A stretch of DNA of 64,000 nucleotides, taken from positions 705,464-769,463 of the forward strand of contig DGIS01000025.1 in NCBI GenBank assembly GCA_002386525.1. Reading direction: 5' to 3'. This document shows, piece after piece, positions 1 through 9,255 of the stretch; within the stretch, counting starts at the first letter, position 1, and every line of letters starts with the position of its first letter. This stretch comes from Sphingobacterium sp. UBA4616. Its GTDB lineage: Bacteria; Bacteroidota; Bacteroidia; Sphingobacteriales; Sphingobacteriaceae. The notes below the pieces were generated by a model that saw nothing but the letters and a program-made list of their open reading frames with translations, was not told the origin of the DNA and made no database searches. A program made the position numbers and the translations under genes.

Positions 1-2459
1 TTCCTTGCTGTCCGTAAGATGCCTTCAAAGATAGATCATCAAGGTAAGCCCACTTACCATCCGCGTCCAACATACTTTTGATGTTAGCCATTGCCGACAC
101 CGACCATACAGGCAACAAACGCTCATTACTTCTATTCCCAAACTGATTAGAACCGTCAAATCGTGTATTTGCATTTAAGGTCAGATAATCGTTATAGGTG
201 TATGCTGCCGTTGAATAGACCGACAGAAGGTTTCGCCTATTGTCCACTATTACAGGTCTATTTCGTAAAATCCAGTTGGTATAGTTTGTAAATGTAGCTG
301 GAATATCCTCCACAAATTTACGTCCCCGCTCTAGAGAATATCCTCTTTGTATATCGGCATAACTCACATACTGCGTCGTATTGGCCTCGGTGCCCAACAC
401 AAAATTTAGGTAGTGCTGATTACGATTACCAAATGTCTTGTCAACATTTGCCTGCAGACGCGCGGTATAATTCTTGGTATTACTGTTTGTCTGAGACAAT
501 TCCCCTCCATATGGTAACAGACTATTTGCAGGAGGAGACTGTCCATATTCACTGAGGCGCAAATTGGACACATAAAATGATTGATCGCCCCAATAACTCT
601 CCTGCACATTGTTGATGACGCCCCCTGACAACACGGCATTGATCTTTAACCAACTAGTCGCCTTAAACAGCGCATTGGCGGTCGCTGTCGTTCCATTTCC
701 GTCAACTTTTTGAAAGCTATTTTCCAGTTCGTGCAGTATATTAAAATTCAGGTAGCCGACAGTTGGAACAGAACGCCTGTAAAATGCTTTAGTGCCGTCA
801 GCATTGAAGGCAGGAATTACGCGGCTTGTACTATACGCATAATTAATCGGATTGATACTATTCTGCGTAAATTTCCTCTGATTCAGGTTTCCCTTTAGAT
901 TAAACTGCAAAGAGTCGGTCGGACAGCGTCAGATCAAGATTGGAAGACACAGTATAACGTCTGTTATGAACATCTTTCACTACGTCACTTTCATCTGTAT
1001 ATCCGCCCGATATGTAATATCGTGTTGCTTGATTGCCACCAGACACGCTTAATGCATGATCTTGCGACAGGGAATTGTGGGTAAGGATATCAAACCAATC
1101 GGTGTTTCTTGTCGAGAGATTAGCTACCTCAGTTTGAAATTGTTGCTCATTAAGGGTGCCAGAATAGAGATCGGATAAAGCTGCCTCATATCCTACCAAT
1201 GGCATATCTAATGGGTATATAAATTGTTTAGATACTAAGTCCTGAGAGAATTGAATGCGCTCTTGCGAATTCATCAAATTGACACGTCCATCGGTGTATC
1301 GGGGACGCTGTCTTACCGTCATCTGAGTACCGTAAGCTATCAAAGGCTTTCCAACACGTCCGCGCTTTGTAGTCACGACGATGACTCCATTGGCTGCACG
1401 TGCACCATAGAGTGCTGTTGCAGCAGCATCCTTCAGTACATCCAATCGTTCGATATCCTGCGGATTCAATCCCGATATTGCATTACCTATCCGGTTTATG
1501 TAATCTGGATTATTTAACTCGTCTGCCGACAAATTAACCGGATCCGTCACGATGATACCATCGACCACCCACAGTGGCTCACGGTTACCAATGATTGTTG
1601 ATGTCCCGCGTATCCTTAAGCGAGGTGTCGCGTTAACTTCCGAACTATTATTAAAAACTACCATATCTGGAATTCTTCCTTCCAGCATTCTGTTTAGGTC
1701 GGTGGCGCCAGGAATCTTAAGTTCATCCATAGTAACTGACGAAACGGATGCAGTCAGATTACGGCGTTTGATCTGTTGATACCCCGTGATGACAAGCTCT
1801 TCAATTTTGTTCTGTTTTAACTCTAAACGCACATCACCAAGCTGCGCATCGGTAGATCCGGCTTTTATGGATATTCGCTTAGGCTCCATACCAACAAACG
1901 TAATGATCAATACGACACTACGATCGGCTGGGATGCTTGCTAAGAAAGAACCATTGGCATCTGTAGATAACGAAAATCCTGTTGATTCCACCGCGATACT
2001 GGCTCCTGGCAATGGTTGCCCCGCATCATTGATTACACGACCACGTGCATAACGTTTCTGTACAACAGTTGGTCTATTGACCGCAGCAGACGTGGAAGAT
2101 AAGGGCTTTGTTGCCTCTTTGGCACGCGTAATCAATACATATTTATCACGTACCGTGTAGTGTAGCCCAGCCCGCATACAGATAATAGCCAAGGCCTCTG
2201 TGAGCGTTACATCTTTCAGACTGAGGTCTAAGTTTTGCTGCTTGTCGATGACTTCATCTTGATACATGATCGTTATATTCGACTGCTGTTTCACCTGATC
2301 CAATGCATTGATCACGGAGATGGCTCTTGCCTGGATAGAAATCCGATTCTGCTCCTGCGAATGTCCCATTACAAACGTATAGCAGAATAGAAATAAAGCC
2401 AACAGCTTGTACCGACTTGCGATGCCAAACCATAATTTTTCGGGTTCATTTTTCTTCAT
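1..2459 (-). pseudogene. SusC/RagA TonB-linked outer membrane receptor, frameshifted and cut by window edge
   Basis: The gene encodes a TonB-dependent nutrient receptor of the SusC type. The first 519 codons hold a signal peptide, an STN domain (about residues 43-112), a carboxypeptidase-like beta-sandwich (137-215) and the plug (223-365), then barrel strands. The frame stops at TAA 900-902 after the motif SDRLFAV. From about 920 down to base 1 a different minus-strand frame stays open and reads as ordinary SusC barrel (for example LKGNLNQRKFT). So this is one gene broken by a frameshift at about 909-920. A 2-nt loss in a CT-rich run (minus strand) would turn the expected DRLSLQFNLKG into the observed DRLFAV-stop. 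The STN domain and the upstream FecR and sigma genes imply trans-envelope signalling. The lesion could be real or a sequencing error. The C-terminus and any SusD partner lie outside the window. Confidence 0.88.
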
Positions 2460-2496
2460 AGATAATAAAAAAATAATTGGTGGTTAGTTTGAAATC

Positions 2497-3579
2497 TTAC
2501 TTATAGACATAAAGTCTACCATTTTCATTACGAAATTTTACATCTGAAATCTCCTGTATAATCTGTAAAGAATATGCAATTGAATTATCACGGAATAAGC
2601 TCCCGGTAAACTGAACATCTTTCAGCTTTGGACTCTGATAGACGACCTCAATTTCATACCATTGTGCCAGTTGCTCCATGATATCTTCGAGCTTTGCACC
2701 ATGAAATTCGAATACTCCATCCATCCACGAGATGTAGATGTCCGTATTGACAGTTTTAAGTGTCATGGGTGCGTCCAATTTTACACTGGTTGCTTGCTGT
2801 TGTGGCACGAGTACCAACCGATCACGGCTATTCGATACCTCCACAGAGCCATGGACTAAGGTGGTCACGACAGGCTTGCTAGCATACGCCGACACATTGA
2901 AACGGGTTCCGAGCACCCTGATCGTATTACCGCCACTCTTCACGTAAAATGCAGTACCATTTTTTTTCACATCAAAAAATGCTTCTCCCTCAAGTTCGAG
3001 TGTACGATTGGCTAAAAAATTAGCGGCATATCGGATCTTGGTATTCGCATTAAGCCAAACGATACTTTGGTCTGGTAGTACCAACTTAAAATTACCTCCA
3101 CGCTGGGTTTGCACGGTATGATATATGGCAGCAGTATCAGTACTATTAGCAGAGATCAGTTCTCCGCCATTTTTCAGACTTTTTACTTCGCCATCTGTTG
3201 AGGAAAATAATACGGGCTGGACTGACCTTTGGAAATCAAGCTGCTCTAGGCGATGATTCCCCTCTCCTGCTCGTTGGTATAGGATAGCGATAGTAGAGAT
3301 AACGGCGATTAAGCACGCCGCCGCTACCGCGGCATAGCGAATGCGTATGCTTTTTTTACGTTTGTTGTAACGCGATCGGATTGAATTGTATGCGCTATCC
3401 GGATCTACAGATCTGTATGTTTCCTGCATAAGCTGCGTTTTGTACAACCGTATAAACGTAGCCATATATTGTCTATTTTCCTCATTATGCTCGACCCAAG
3501 CGTACAGTTCAGCATATTCATCTTTCGACAATGTGTTTGCTGTGTACTTGTGGAACAAGGTCACTATTTTTTCATCCAT
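2497..3579 (-). CDS. FecR-family anti-sigma factor (DUF4974 C-terminus)
   Basis: Inner-membrane anti-sigma regulator of 360 residues. It has a cytoplasmic N-terminal sigma-binding region (1-80), one membrane helix (about 82-101, rich in Ala/Ile), a periplasmic FecR domain (about 153-233, with GEAFFDVKK and VLGTRFNVSAY) and a C-terminal DUF4974 module (290-360). It lies between the ECF sigma gene (67 nt upstream) and the SusC receptor (37 nt downstream). In this family FecR relays occupancy of the SusC STN domain to its sigma factor, so this protein should control the gene at 3646-4173. The length and domain order are normal. Confidence 0.95.
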   Translation of the reverse strand: MDEKIVTLFHKYTANTLSKDEYAELYAWVEHNEENRQYMATFIRLYKTQLMQETYRSVDPDSAYNSIRSRYNKRKKSIRIRYAAVAAACLIAVISTIAILYQRAGEGNHRLEQLDFQRSVQPVLFSSTDGEVKSLKNGGELISANSTDTAAIYHTVQTQRGGNFKLVLPDQSIVWLNANTKIRYAANFLANRTLELEGEAFFDVKKNGTAFYVKSGGNTIRVLGTRFNVSAYASKPVVTTLVHGSVEVSNSRDRLVLVPQQQATSVKLDAPMTLKTVNTDIYISWMDGVFEFHGAKLEDIMEQLAQWYEIEVVYQSPKLKDVQFTGSLFRDNSIAYSLQIIQEISDVKFRNENGRLYVYK

Positions 3580-3645
3580 TTCAGGTTTTTTTATTGGATT
3601 GTTAACTGAAGGACGAAAGGATGTGGAAAATGGGTGACACGAAAA

Positions 3646-4173
3646 TCAATAAAAAAGAAAAAAAGTTAAAATATTAATGTTGTTCTTTCGCAAATATTTC
3701 ATCGCACGGGAAAGGTGGGTCTTTACGGTGTTCACAGAAATACCCATTTCTTCGGCCACTACCTTATATTTTTTATTATCGACGACGATGGCAAGCAATA
3801 CCCGGCGTTCCTGCGCGGGGAGAAGATTGAGAAGATCGTGCAAGGCTTGTTGCTTTACCTTTAGTTCGCGCTCGGATACCTCCTCCTCTGCAAGATAGGC
3901 GGCTTCTTCCAGATCGGTAAACAGCTGTGTTCTATTTTTTCGGATATAGTCTATGGAAGCATTGCGCACAGCTTTAAAAATATAGCCACGAAGACTTTCT
4001 GTGGAGAGACGGTATTTCTTATCTTCCCAAAACCGAAGCAATACATCCTGCACCAAGTCTTCGGAAACTTCAATGGCATCGGTATACTGTACCGAGAACG
4101 CACATAATTGGGAATAGCACTTGTCTACAATCTCCTTAAAGATTTCCTCATCTTTATATAAAGTCCTATTCAT
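3646..4173 (-). CDS. RNA polymerase sigma-70 factor, ECF (FecI-like)
   Basis: Sigma factor of 175 residues. Region 2 covers about residues 15-80, including SEDLVQDVLLRFWED at 37-51 and the DNA-melting segment around YIFKAVRNASIDYIRK. Region 4 covers about 113-163, with the helix-turn-helix around EEMGISVNTVKTHLSRA. It is the first gene of the sigma, FecR, SusC series. A Bacteroidota-type promoter and a pair of direct repeats lie just upstream. It probably activates the receptor operon when FecR releases it. The specific ligand cannot be told from the sequence. Confidence 0.95.
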   Translation of the reverse strand: MNRTLYKDEEIFKEIVDKCYSQLCAFSVQYTDAIEVSEDLVQDVLLRFWEDKKYRLSTESLRGYIFKAVRNASIDYIRKNRTQLFTDLEEAAYLAEEEVSERELKVKQQALHDLLNLLPAQERRVLLAIVVDNKKYKVVAEEMGISVNTVKTHLSRAMKYLRKNNINILTFFLFY

Positions 4174-4229
4174 CTTTAACCCAAGAAACTCAAGTAACTG
4201 TCCGTAATTTTAAAAGGCTCTCAACCCAT

Positions 4230-4260
4230 CAAATATACAAGTTGAAACCATAAAACGAAA
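4230..4260 (-). promoter_or_regulatory. Bacteroidota-type promoter of the ECF sigma gene
   Basis: On the minus strand TTTC (4257-4260) and TATATTTG (4230-4237) are separated by exactly 19 nt. This matches the Bacteroidota primary-sigma pattern TTTG-N19-TAnnTTTG with one mismatch in the upstream box. It lies 57 nt ahead of the start codon at 4173. Confidence 0.55.
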
Positions 4261-4302
4261 AAAAGAGCATCGAACACGTATAAAAAAGAGCATCTAACTC
4301 GT
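4259..4302. repeat. Two 21-nt direct repeats upstream of the sigma promoter
   Basis: Two copies of a 21-nt unit (4259-4279 and 4282-4302, period 23) match at 19 of 21 positions. The shared core is AAAAAAGAGCATC followed by nAACnCGT. They adjoin and slightly overlap the upstream promoter box, so a DNA-binding regulator site is plausible, but a chance A-rich duplication is possible. Confidence 0.5.
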
Positions 4303-4345
4303 GTTTTTGGCATTTAGCTGAAATAATCAACTATCTATATTTTAG

Positions 4346-4588
4346 TCCTTAGAATGGAATAGCAGGCTTAGTCTGGCCATAGCAAAAGCTATTGCAATAC
4401 CACTAGAGAAAGATTCATTAAACGTATTTTTAGAAGGCAGACTCGCTGGTTTTCATAATTCAAGTAGAATTGGGGATAATATCACGATTCCATTACTATG
4501 GAAGACGAAATTCCTCATTAGCTATTTAACCAAAAGAAATAAAAAACTGAATTATCATTGTCGCAGTGGCAGAGATCTATGTTTCTAA
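4346..4588 (+). other. Open frame without a start codon; possible gene remnant
   Basis: Within the 547-nt gap between the sigma gene and the DUF892 gene, one plus-strand frame is open from just after TAG 4343-4345 to TAA 4586-4588, 80 sense codons, with no ATG, GTG or TTG giving a sensible start. The reading (LEGRLAGFHNSSRIGDNITI in the middle) resembles protein-coding sequence but I do not recognise a family. It may be a decayed fragment or chance. Otherwise I see only promoter and leader sequence in this gap. Confidence 0.2.
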
Positions 4589-4670
4589 TATTTATAACCT
4601 AAAGTTCCTGCGCATGTGGTGAGCTGTGGATATGCATAGCAGTAATATGAGTGATCATTCAAAATTGAGA

Positions 4671-4720
4671 ATTTTAAAAACGATCTTCTCACGACTCATG
4701 TCCATCTCCAAAAAAGAATT
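4671..4720 (+). promoter_or_regulatory. Conserved 50-nt leader of DUF892 gene 1
   Basis: The block begins ATTTTAAAAACGATCT and ends with TGTCCATCTC and AAAAAAGAATT right at the start codon. The same elements recur at the same distances in front of the paralogue at 63421. Such retention outside coding DNA suggests a shared promoter or untranslated leader. Confidence 0.5.
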
Positions 4721-5236
4721 ATGGCAAAATCGAATCAAAATCAGGAACAAATGCCAAATGAGCATTTACATGAATTGTTTGTAGACGAATTAAAAGATAT
4801 TCTAGGCGCGGAGAAACAGCTCTTAAAAGGTTTAAAGAAAATGAGCAAAGCGGCAGAAAACGAACAATTGAAACAAGCGTTTGAGGAACACCACAGCCAA
4901 ACTGAAGGGCAGATCGAACGACTTAAAGAGGTATTCGGAGCTTTGGGCGTTCCTGCCCGCGGCAAAAAGTGTAAAGCGATGGAAGGCCTACTGGAGGAAG
5001 CAGATGAAATCATCGAAAATTTTGAAGGCGATCCAGCGTTAGATGCAGCCCTTATTTCAGCTGCACAAAAAGTTGAGCATTATGAGATCGCGAGCTATGG
5101 CTGCCTGGTTACATTTGCAAAACTAATGAATCATACTGAAGCAGAGCAAATGCTCCAACAAACACTTGATGAGGAAAAACAAACCGATGTGTTATTAACA
5201 GAGATAGCCGTCTCTTCGGTAAACCAGTCAGCATAA
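4721..5236 (+). CDS. DUF892 (YciE/YciF-like) ferritin-like protein, copy 1
   Basis: A 171-residue cytoplasmic four-helix ferritin-like protein. The family signature ELxDILxAEKQL is visible at residues 23-35, and the helices carry conserved acidic and His residues (EEHH, EGLLEEADEIIENF, KVEHYEIASYG). Relatives are linked to general and osmotic stress, but their biochemical role is unsettled. By my count it shares about 154 of 171 residues with the copy at 63421. It stands alone, with its own leader and a terminator directly downstream. Confidence 0.93.
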   Translation: MAKSNQNQEQMPNEHLHELFVDELKDILGAEKQLLKGLKKMSKAAENEQLKQAFEEHHSQTEGQIERLKEVFGALGVPARGKKCKAMEGLLEEADEIIENFEGDPALDAALISAAQKVEHYEIASYGCLVTFAKLMNHTEAEQMLQQTLDEEKQTDVLLTEIAVSSVNQSA

Positions 5237-5244
5237 CGAATTTC

Positions 5245-5268
5245 AAAAGCCCGGTAATTCGGGCTTTT
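5245..5268 (+). terminator. Rho-independent terminator after DUF892 copy 1
   Basis: AAAAGCCCG (5245-5253) pairs perfectly with CGGGCTTTT (5260-5268) around a 6-nt loop, nine bases after the stop codon, and is followed by ATTTTACTGTTTT. Confidence 0.8.
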
Positions 5269-5522
5269 ATTTTACTGTTTTCTGTGAAATGTTCATCGAT
5301 ATTTCTCAATCCGCCGTCCTTTATTTTATAGCTATTCAGCTAAGTACTTCCCATCTTTCGTCACAAATCTTACCAACTTCTAACTTATTTATTCCTTGCC
5401 CGAAAAACAGGGAAAATACATTTTTGAACGTAGTTTTAACATAAAATTCGATTATTAAAACCATTGCCGAGGTACCCGCCTTCATGTATAAAACAAGCAC
5501 ATTATACAATTAAGAAATTAGC

Positions 5523-7721
5523 ATGATGATAAATCCTGTCACTCCATGGACGGCAACTGTCCAGTCCGATATTGCAGACGCTATGCCGATTTTCGAAATA
5601 GATTTAAAAGCATACAAACTCAAAATCCATAATGCAGGTGATTCGATTTGGCTCGTAGCTATCTGGCCAAAAGGTGCAAAGATAGCCTTTAGACTTGCCT
5701 TTGGAATGAATAGCCGGTTTGAAAAAGTGACGATCTCCGAAGCACCTGATGAGATACTGATTACTGCTTCGACTAGGCTTGCCTATTATCGAATCATTCT
5801 GTTCTTTCCGGAAAGTAAGCATGCCGTCTTTCGTTACACCACGACCCTAAGAACAAAATTACCGCTGCTCATCCCCTTCTGGCCACGGGATATTATTCCC
5901 TTGACTCAAAATGGGAAGACCGAAAATACAGCAGGAAAAGTACATACCAAGCAGGTAGGCTCGCGGTCGGGACAGCTCTACTTTAGTATGACAAAGCCAA
6001 AAGCCGTTTCTGTGTTTTATTTCCAGAATCTGACAGCCATGTCCCCCTACTGTCAAGAAACACAGGTATCCCTCCGGGAAACAGTCGGGGGCGAATGGCC
6101 CGAGCTCGGATTCCAGTTTCCTGTCAACGCCGAAAAGCCACTGCCAGCCAATGAAGAATATATTATTTCGGATGCATTCGTTCAGCTGGATGAAAATATC
6201 CCTGAAAATGATAATGAAATCGTTAAAAGTTACCTTGATTTGCTCGCATCAGTCTACCTGCTGTTACCTAAGCCCGAAGCAAGCCAACATAATTGGTTGC
6301 CGACAGCTGAAAAAATACTCGATAATATCTCTAACAATAAAGGCTGCTGGACACAAACGGACGGCAGCCCTTATCTGAATGCTTATGTGGGTGACTACAA
6401 AACTCCTGCAGAGATCATGGTACAGCTTGCCGTCATCCTACCATTGCATGAATACCTTGCCTGGACTGGAGAGCACCACCCCATGCTGGAAGAACTTTCA
6501 GATGGTCTCCCATCTTTTTATGATGAGTCTATACGGAGTTTGGTCAGGTGGCATCCCTCACTAACAGAAGACTTGGATCATTCAGAGGAGCAAAAGAGTG
6601 AGATGGTAATGGACTCCTGGTATCTACATCATCCCTTGTTAAACCTAGCGCGACTGGCATTGCGGGGAAATAAGATGGCTAAAAAACTCTTTTTAAGTTC
6701 GATAGATTATGCAATAAAGGTTGCAAGGCATTTTAACTATAAATGGCCTGTATTTTATAAAATGACAACGCTAGAAGTATTAAAAGCCGAAACCGCTCCG
6801 GGCAAAGGAGGCGAAAAGGATGTTCCGGGATCATATGCGCACGTTATGCTCTTGGCATGGCAGCTGACAAAAGAAAAACGATTTCTTTTGGAAGCAAGCA
6901 GAGCAATTAAAAGCTTAGATGGCCTAGCCTTTGATATATTCTATCAGGCCAACAATACAGCATTCGCTGCAAGTGCCTTTTTGGAAATGTATAAGATCAC
7001 CGAGGATATTCATTACTTAGAGCTGAGCTATTGCTGCCTCGCCGGTATATTCGAAAATTGCCAATTGTGGGAGTGCAATTATGGGTACGGCAAAAATTTT
7101 CCGTATTTCTTCTCTGTATTTCCTTTGAAAGATGCGCCATATACGGCAGCATACGAAGAGTTGGAAGTATTTGCTGCCCTGCATCATTATCTTGAAGCGG
7201 CAGCAGGGATAACAATTCTACCAGCCCTAAGAATATTGATCCCCGAATTTATCAAGTATGCGACAGGCAGACTGGCGTACTATTACCCTCCGCTTCTCCC
7301 GGAAGAAATGATTGCCAAAAATACCAAAACGGGCGAGATTCAAAAGGATTTATGGATTCCACTGGAAGATATACATGACGGCTGGGAGAAAAGCGGTGAA
7401 GTTGGTCAGGAAGTATATGGCGCTGGGTTGGCCTTCGCCGTCATACCACGGCAATATTTCACAGTTGGAAATCTGCACGGAACCGTATTTATAAATTATC
7501 CAATATCAAACTTCCGAATCGGTAAAAACTCGGTTACTTTCAGGCTGGAGGGCAGTGATTTGCTCAGGGCTCAGATGAGTCTCCTAGGCTTCTCAAAGGA
7601 AACTTTAACCAAAATTACGGTAGAACAAAAATTAAAATCTTCCTATCAACCTGTGAATCAAATAAGTAACGGGTTTTACGAATTAACTGGCACTGGATTG
7701 GTGAGGATTACAACCCACTAA
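5523..7721 (+). CDS. Unrecognised 732-residue protein, possibly alpha/alpha-toroid
   Basis: I do not recognise the family. The N-terminal 200 residues look beta-rich, and residues about 220-650 are mostly helical with repeated aromatic-rich hairpins (for example DSWYLHHPLLNLARLAL and YGAGLAFAVIPRQYF). That pattern recalls six-hairpin glycosidase-like toroids. There is no signal peptide or membrane segment, so it appears cytoplasmic. It has its own transcription unit between the DUF892 gene and a convergent response regulator. The fold suggestion is inference from composition. No catalytic residues can be assigned. Confidence 0.8.
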   Translation: MMINPVTPWTATVQSDIADAMPIFEIDLKAYKLKIHNAGDSIWLVAIWPKGAKIAFRLAFGMNSRFEKVTISEAPDEILITASTRLAYYRIILFFPESKHAVFRYTTTLRTKLPLLIPFWPRDIIPLTQNGKTENTAGKVHTKQVGSRSGQLYFSMTKPKAVSVFYFQNLTAMSPYCQETQVSLRETVGGEWPELGFQFPVNAEKPLPANEEYIISDAFVQLDENIPENDNEIVKSYLDLLASVYLLLPKPEASQHNWLPTAEKILDNISNNKGCWTQTDGSPYLNAYVGDYKTPAEIMVQLAVILPLHEYLAWTGEHHPMLEELSDGLPSFYDESIRSLVRWHPSLTEDLDHSEEQKSEMVMDSWYLHHPLLNLARLALRGNKMAKKLFLSSIDYAIKVARHFNYKWPVFYKMTTLEVLKAETAPGKGGEKDVPGSYAHVMLLAWQLTKEKRFLLEASRAIKSLDGLAFDIFYQANNTAFAASAFLEMYKITEDIHYLELSYCCLAGIFENCQLWECNYGYGKNFPYFFSVFPLKDAPYTAAYEELEVFAALHHYLEAAAGITILPALRILIPEFIKYATGRLAYYYPPLLPEEMIAKNTKTGEIQKDLWIPLEDIHDGWEKSGEVGQEVYGAGLAFAVIPRQYFTVGNLHGTVFINYPISNFRIGKNSVTFRLEGSDLLRAQMSLLGFSKETLTKITVEQKLKSSYQPVNQISNGFYELTGTGLVRITTH

Positions 7722-7778
7722 GCAATTACACCCAGGGCCAAAAGGCTAAACCTGGTTTTACATCTTTGGGTCCCTGGA

Positions 7779-8435
7779 TTATTGCAATAGCATCTGCTGA
7801 AAGCCAAACCGGATGAGATCGGCTGTATTTCTGGTTTTTGTCTTTTCCATCAGATGCTGGCGATATCCCTCGACTGTACGGGTACTTAGAAAAATCCGTT
7901 CTGCAATTTCACTATTAGTAAGCCCTTCTGAGATTAACACCAATACTTCAAGTTCTCGTTCCGTGATACCATAATGATCGGCGACCGCAGCCCTGTCGAT
8001 ACGATTTGGCACAAAATTGCGGTATCCTTCTACAATGCGTACACTCAAAAAGGCCGTAACATATTTATTGCCTTCGGTCATGTGCATTATACCAAATAAG
8101 AGTTCCTGAATCTCGGTACTCTTCGATAAATAACCATCTGCACCAGCATCAAATGCTTCGAGTATTTTATCAATTTCCTCTATCATGGAAAGAATGGCTA
8201 TCTTGATCTGCGGATACACTTTCTTGATTATCCGAACCATGGAAATTCCATCCATACCGCTCATGTTAATATCTGATAAAATAAAATCGGGCTTATCCTG
8301 CTGTTCTATAAATGATAGAGCGTCTTTTGCACTGGCTGCTTCACCAATGATGTAAAAGCTGGGATTAGATTCAAGTAATAGCCTGATTCCGCTACGAACA
8401 ACCTCATGGTCATCAACTAAAAGTATTTTAAACAT
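7779..8435 (-). CDS. NarL/FixJ-family response regulator
   Basis: A 218-residue regulator with an N-terminal receiver domain (acidic pocket VDDHE at 7-11, phospho-acceptor Asp55 in LSDINMSG, Lys near 105) and a C-terminal LuxR-type helix-turn-helix (about 150-215, with TERELEVLVLISEGLTNSEI). It should bind DNA as a phosphorylated dimer. No histidine kinase gene is adjacent, so it is an orphan here. It converges on the 732-residue gene with 57 nt between the stops. Confidence 0.95.
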   Translation of the reverse strand: MFKILLVDDHEVVRSGIRLLLESNPSFYIIGEAASAKDALSFIEQQDKPDFILSDINMSGMDGISMVRIIKKVYPQIKIAILSMIEEIDKILEAFDAGADGYLSKSTEIQELLFGIMHMTEGNKYVTAFLSVRIVEGYRNFVPNRIDRAAVADHYGITERELEVLVLISEGLTNSEIAERIFLSTRTVEGYRQHLMEKTKTRNTADLIRFGFQQMLLQ

Positions 8436-8656
8436 CTATATATTCGTTCTTAACAATAACGCTACAAAACAAAATTTATTTTCTAAATTATATAATAAAG
8501 AAAAGCGTTAAGCACGCAATCGTAATTATAACTAAAAGAAAATAAAATCACAATAATAAAAATGCTAAAATCGCCAAGTTGTCTATTTAGACTTATCCAC
8601 GATGATCACTTCGACAACAGTTAATCTTCCCCTTCACTACGTCGAAACAGAAAAAT

Positions 8657-8688
8657 AGGGGCTAAGCTCCGTTAAAAACTTAGCCTCT
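8657..8688 (-). terminator. Terminator of the small lipoprotein gene
   Basis: CTTAGCCTCT (8679-8688) pairs with AGGGGCTAAG (8657-8666), with one non-Watson-Crick position. On the minus strand it is followed by TATTTTT. It lies 15 nt past the stop of the gene ending at 8704. Confidence 0.75.
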
Positions 8689-8703
8689 GTAAAAGCAAAT
8701 CAT

Positions 8704-8910
8704 TTAATCGGGTTTGGCGGGAGAAGGTTGTCTTTGTAAAGAATCTGTACTGTCACTGCCTAAAGAGTCACCCGTACGTACACCTGTCTGCCCTTCATCT
8801 ACACTAGTAGAAGAATCATAGCTTCCATTAGCTTGATTTCCTTTGTTGCTACTATTGCCACATCCCCAAAGGCCGAGGACTGTCAATATCAATATACTAA
8901 TTTTTTTCAT
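8704..8910 (-). CDS. Small lipoprotein, low complexity
   Basis: A 68-residue protein with a lipoprotein signal peptide: MKKIS, then a hydrophobic stretch ending in the lipobox LWGC. The mature part is about 50 residues, rich in Ser, Gly, Asp and Gln, with no recognisable domain. It is probably a surface or periplasmic lipid-anchored peptide of unknown function. Support comes from the clean signal peptide and a good terminator directly after it. Confidence 0.7.
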   Translation of the reverse strand: MKKISILILTVLGLWGCGNSSNKGNQANGSYDSSTSVDEGQTGVRTGDSLGSDSTDSLQRQPSPAKPD

Positions 8911-9255
8911 ATCTTATGAGTTTAAATTTTAAACCATTCGAAGATTGAACAGTACAAAATAAAGAATGGTTGTGTTGGGATAAATTTTGGGTAAAAATCG
9001 GTCGCTTGTGGTACTATTACTGTCTATTTAAGTAGCTATATAAAAACTACTTAATCTAACAATGCCTTTCGTATCATAATTGACCTAAATCTATGTAAGT
9101 TATACCTTGGAAGTGATCAAGCTGTCTACAAATCTCAAGACTCTCTAATATTCTTTAAGCAGTTTTGGGTTGGACATAATGTTGGATAATTAAATATCGT
9201 TCGATAAAACTGATTTTGAAAATCTTACATTATTAAGGATAACATACGAGCTGTA
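8911..9255. other. Intergenic stretch with an inverted repeat
   Basis: No gene is visible. At 9028-9054 TTAAGTAG and CTACTTAA form a perfect 8-nt inverted repeat with an 11-nt spacer. It lies upstream of the lipoprotein gene and downstream of the FAD/Rieske gene, so it could be an operator of the former or a weak terminator of the latter. The rest should hold the lipoprotein promoter, which I could not assign. Confidence 0.4.

Noticed and set aside
710..898. Short plus-strand frame near the SusC frameshift
   Set aside because: It is antisense to the SusC barrel frame, which is open across this region, so it is a shadow.
7722..7778. Possible terminator CCAGGG...CCCTGG between convergent genes
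   Set aside because: The stem is short with a bulge and a large loop, and no T-run follows on the coding side.
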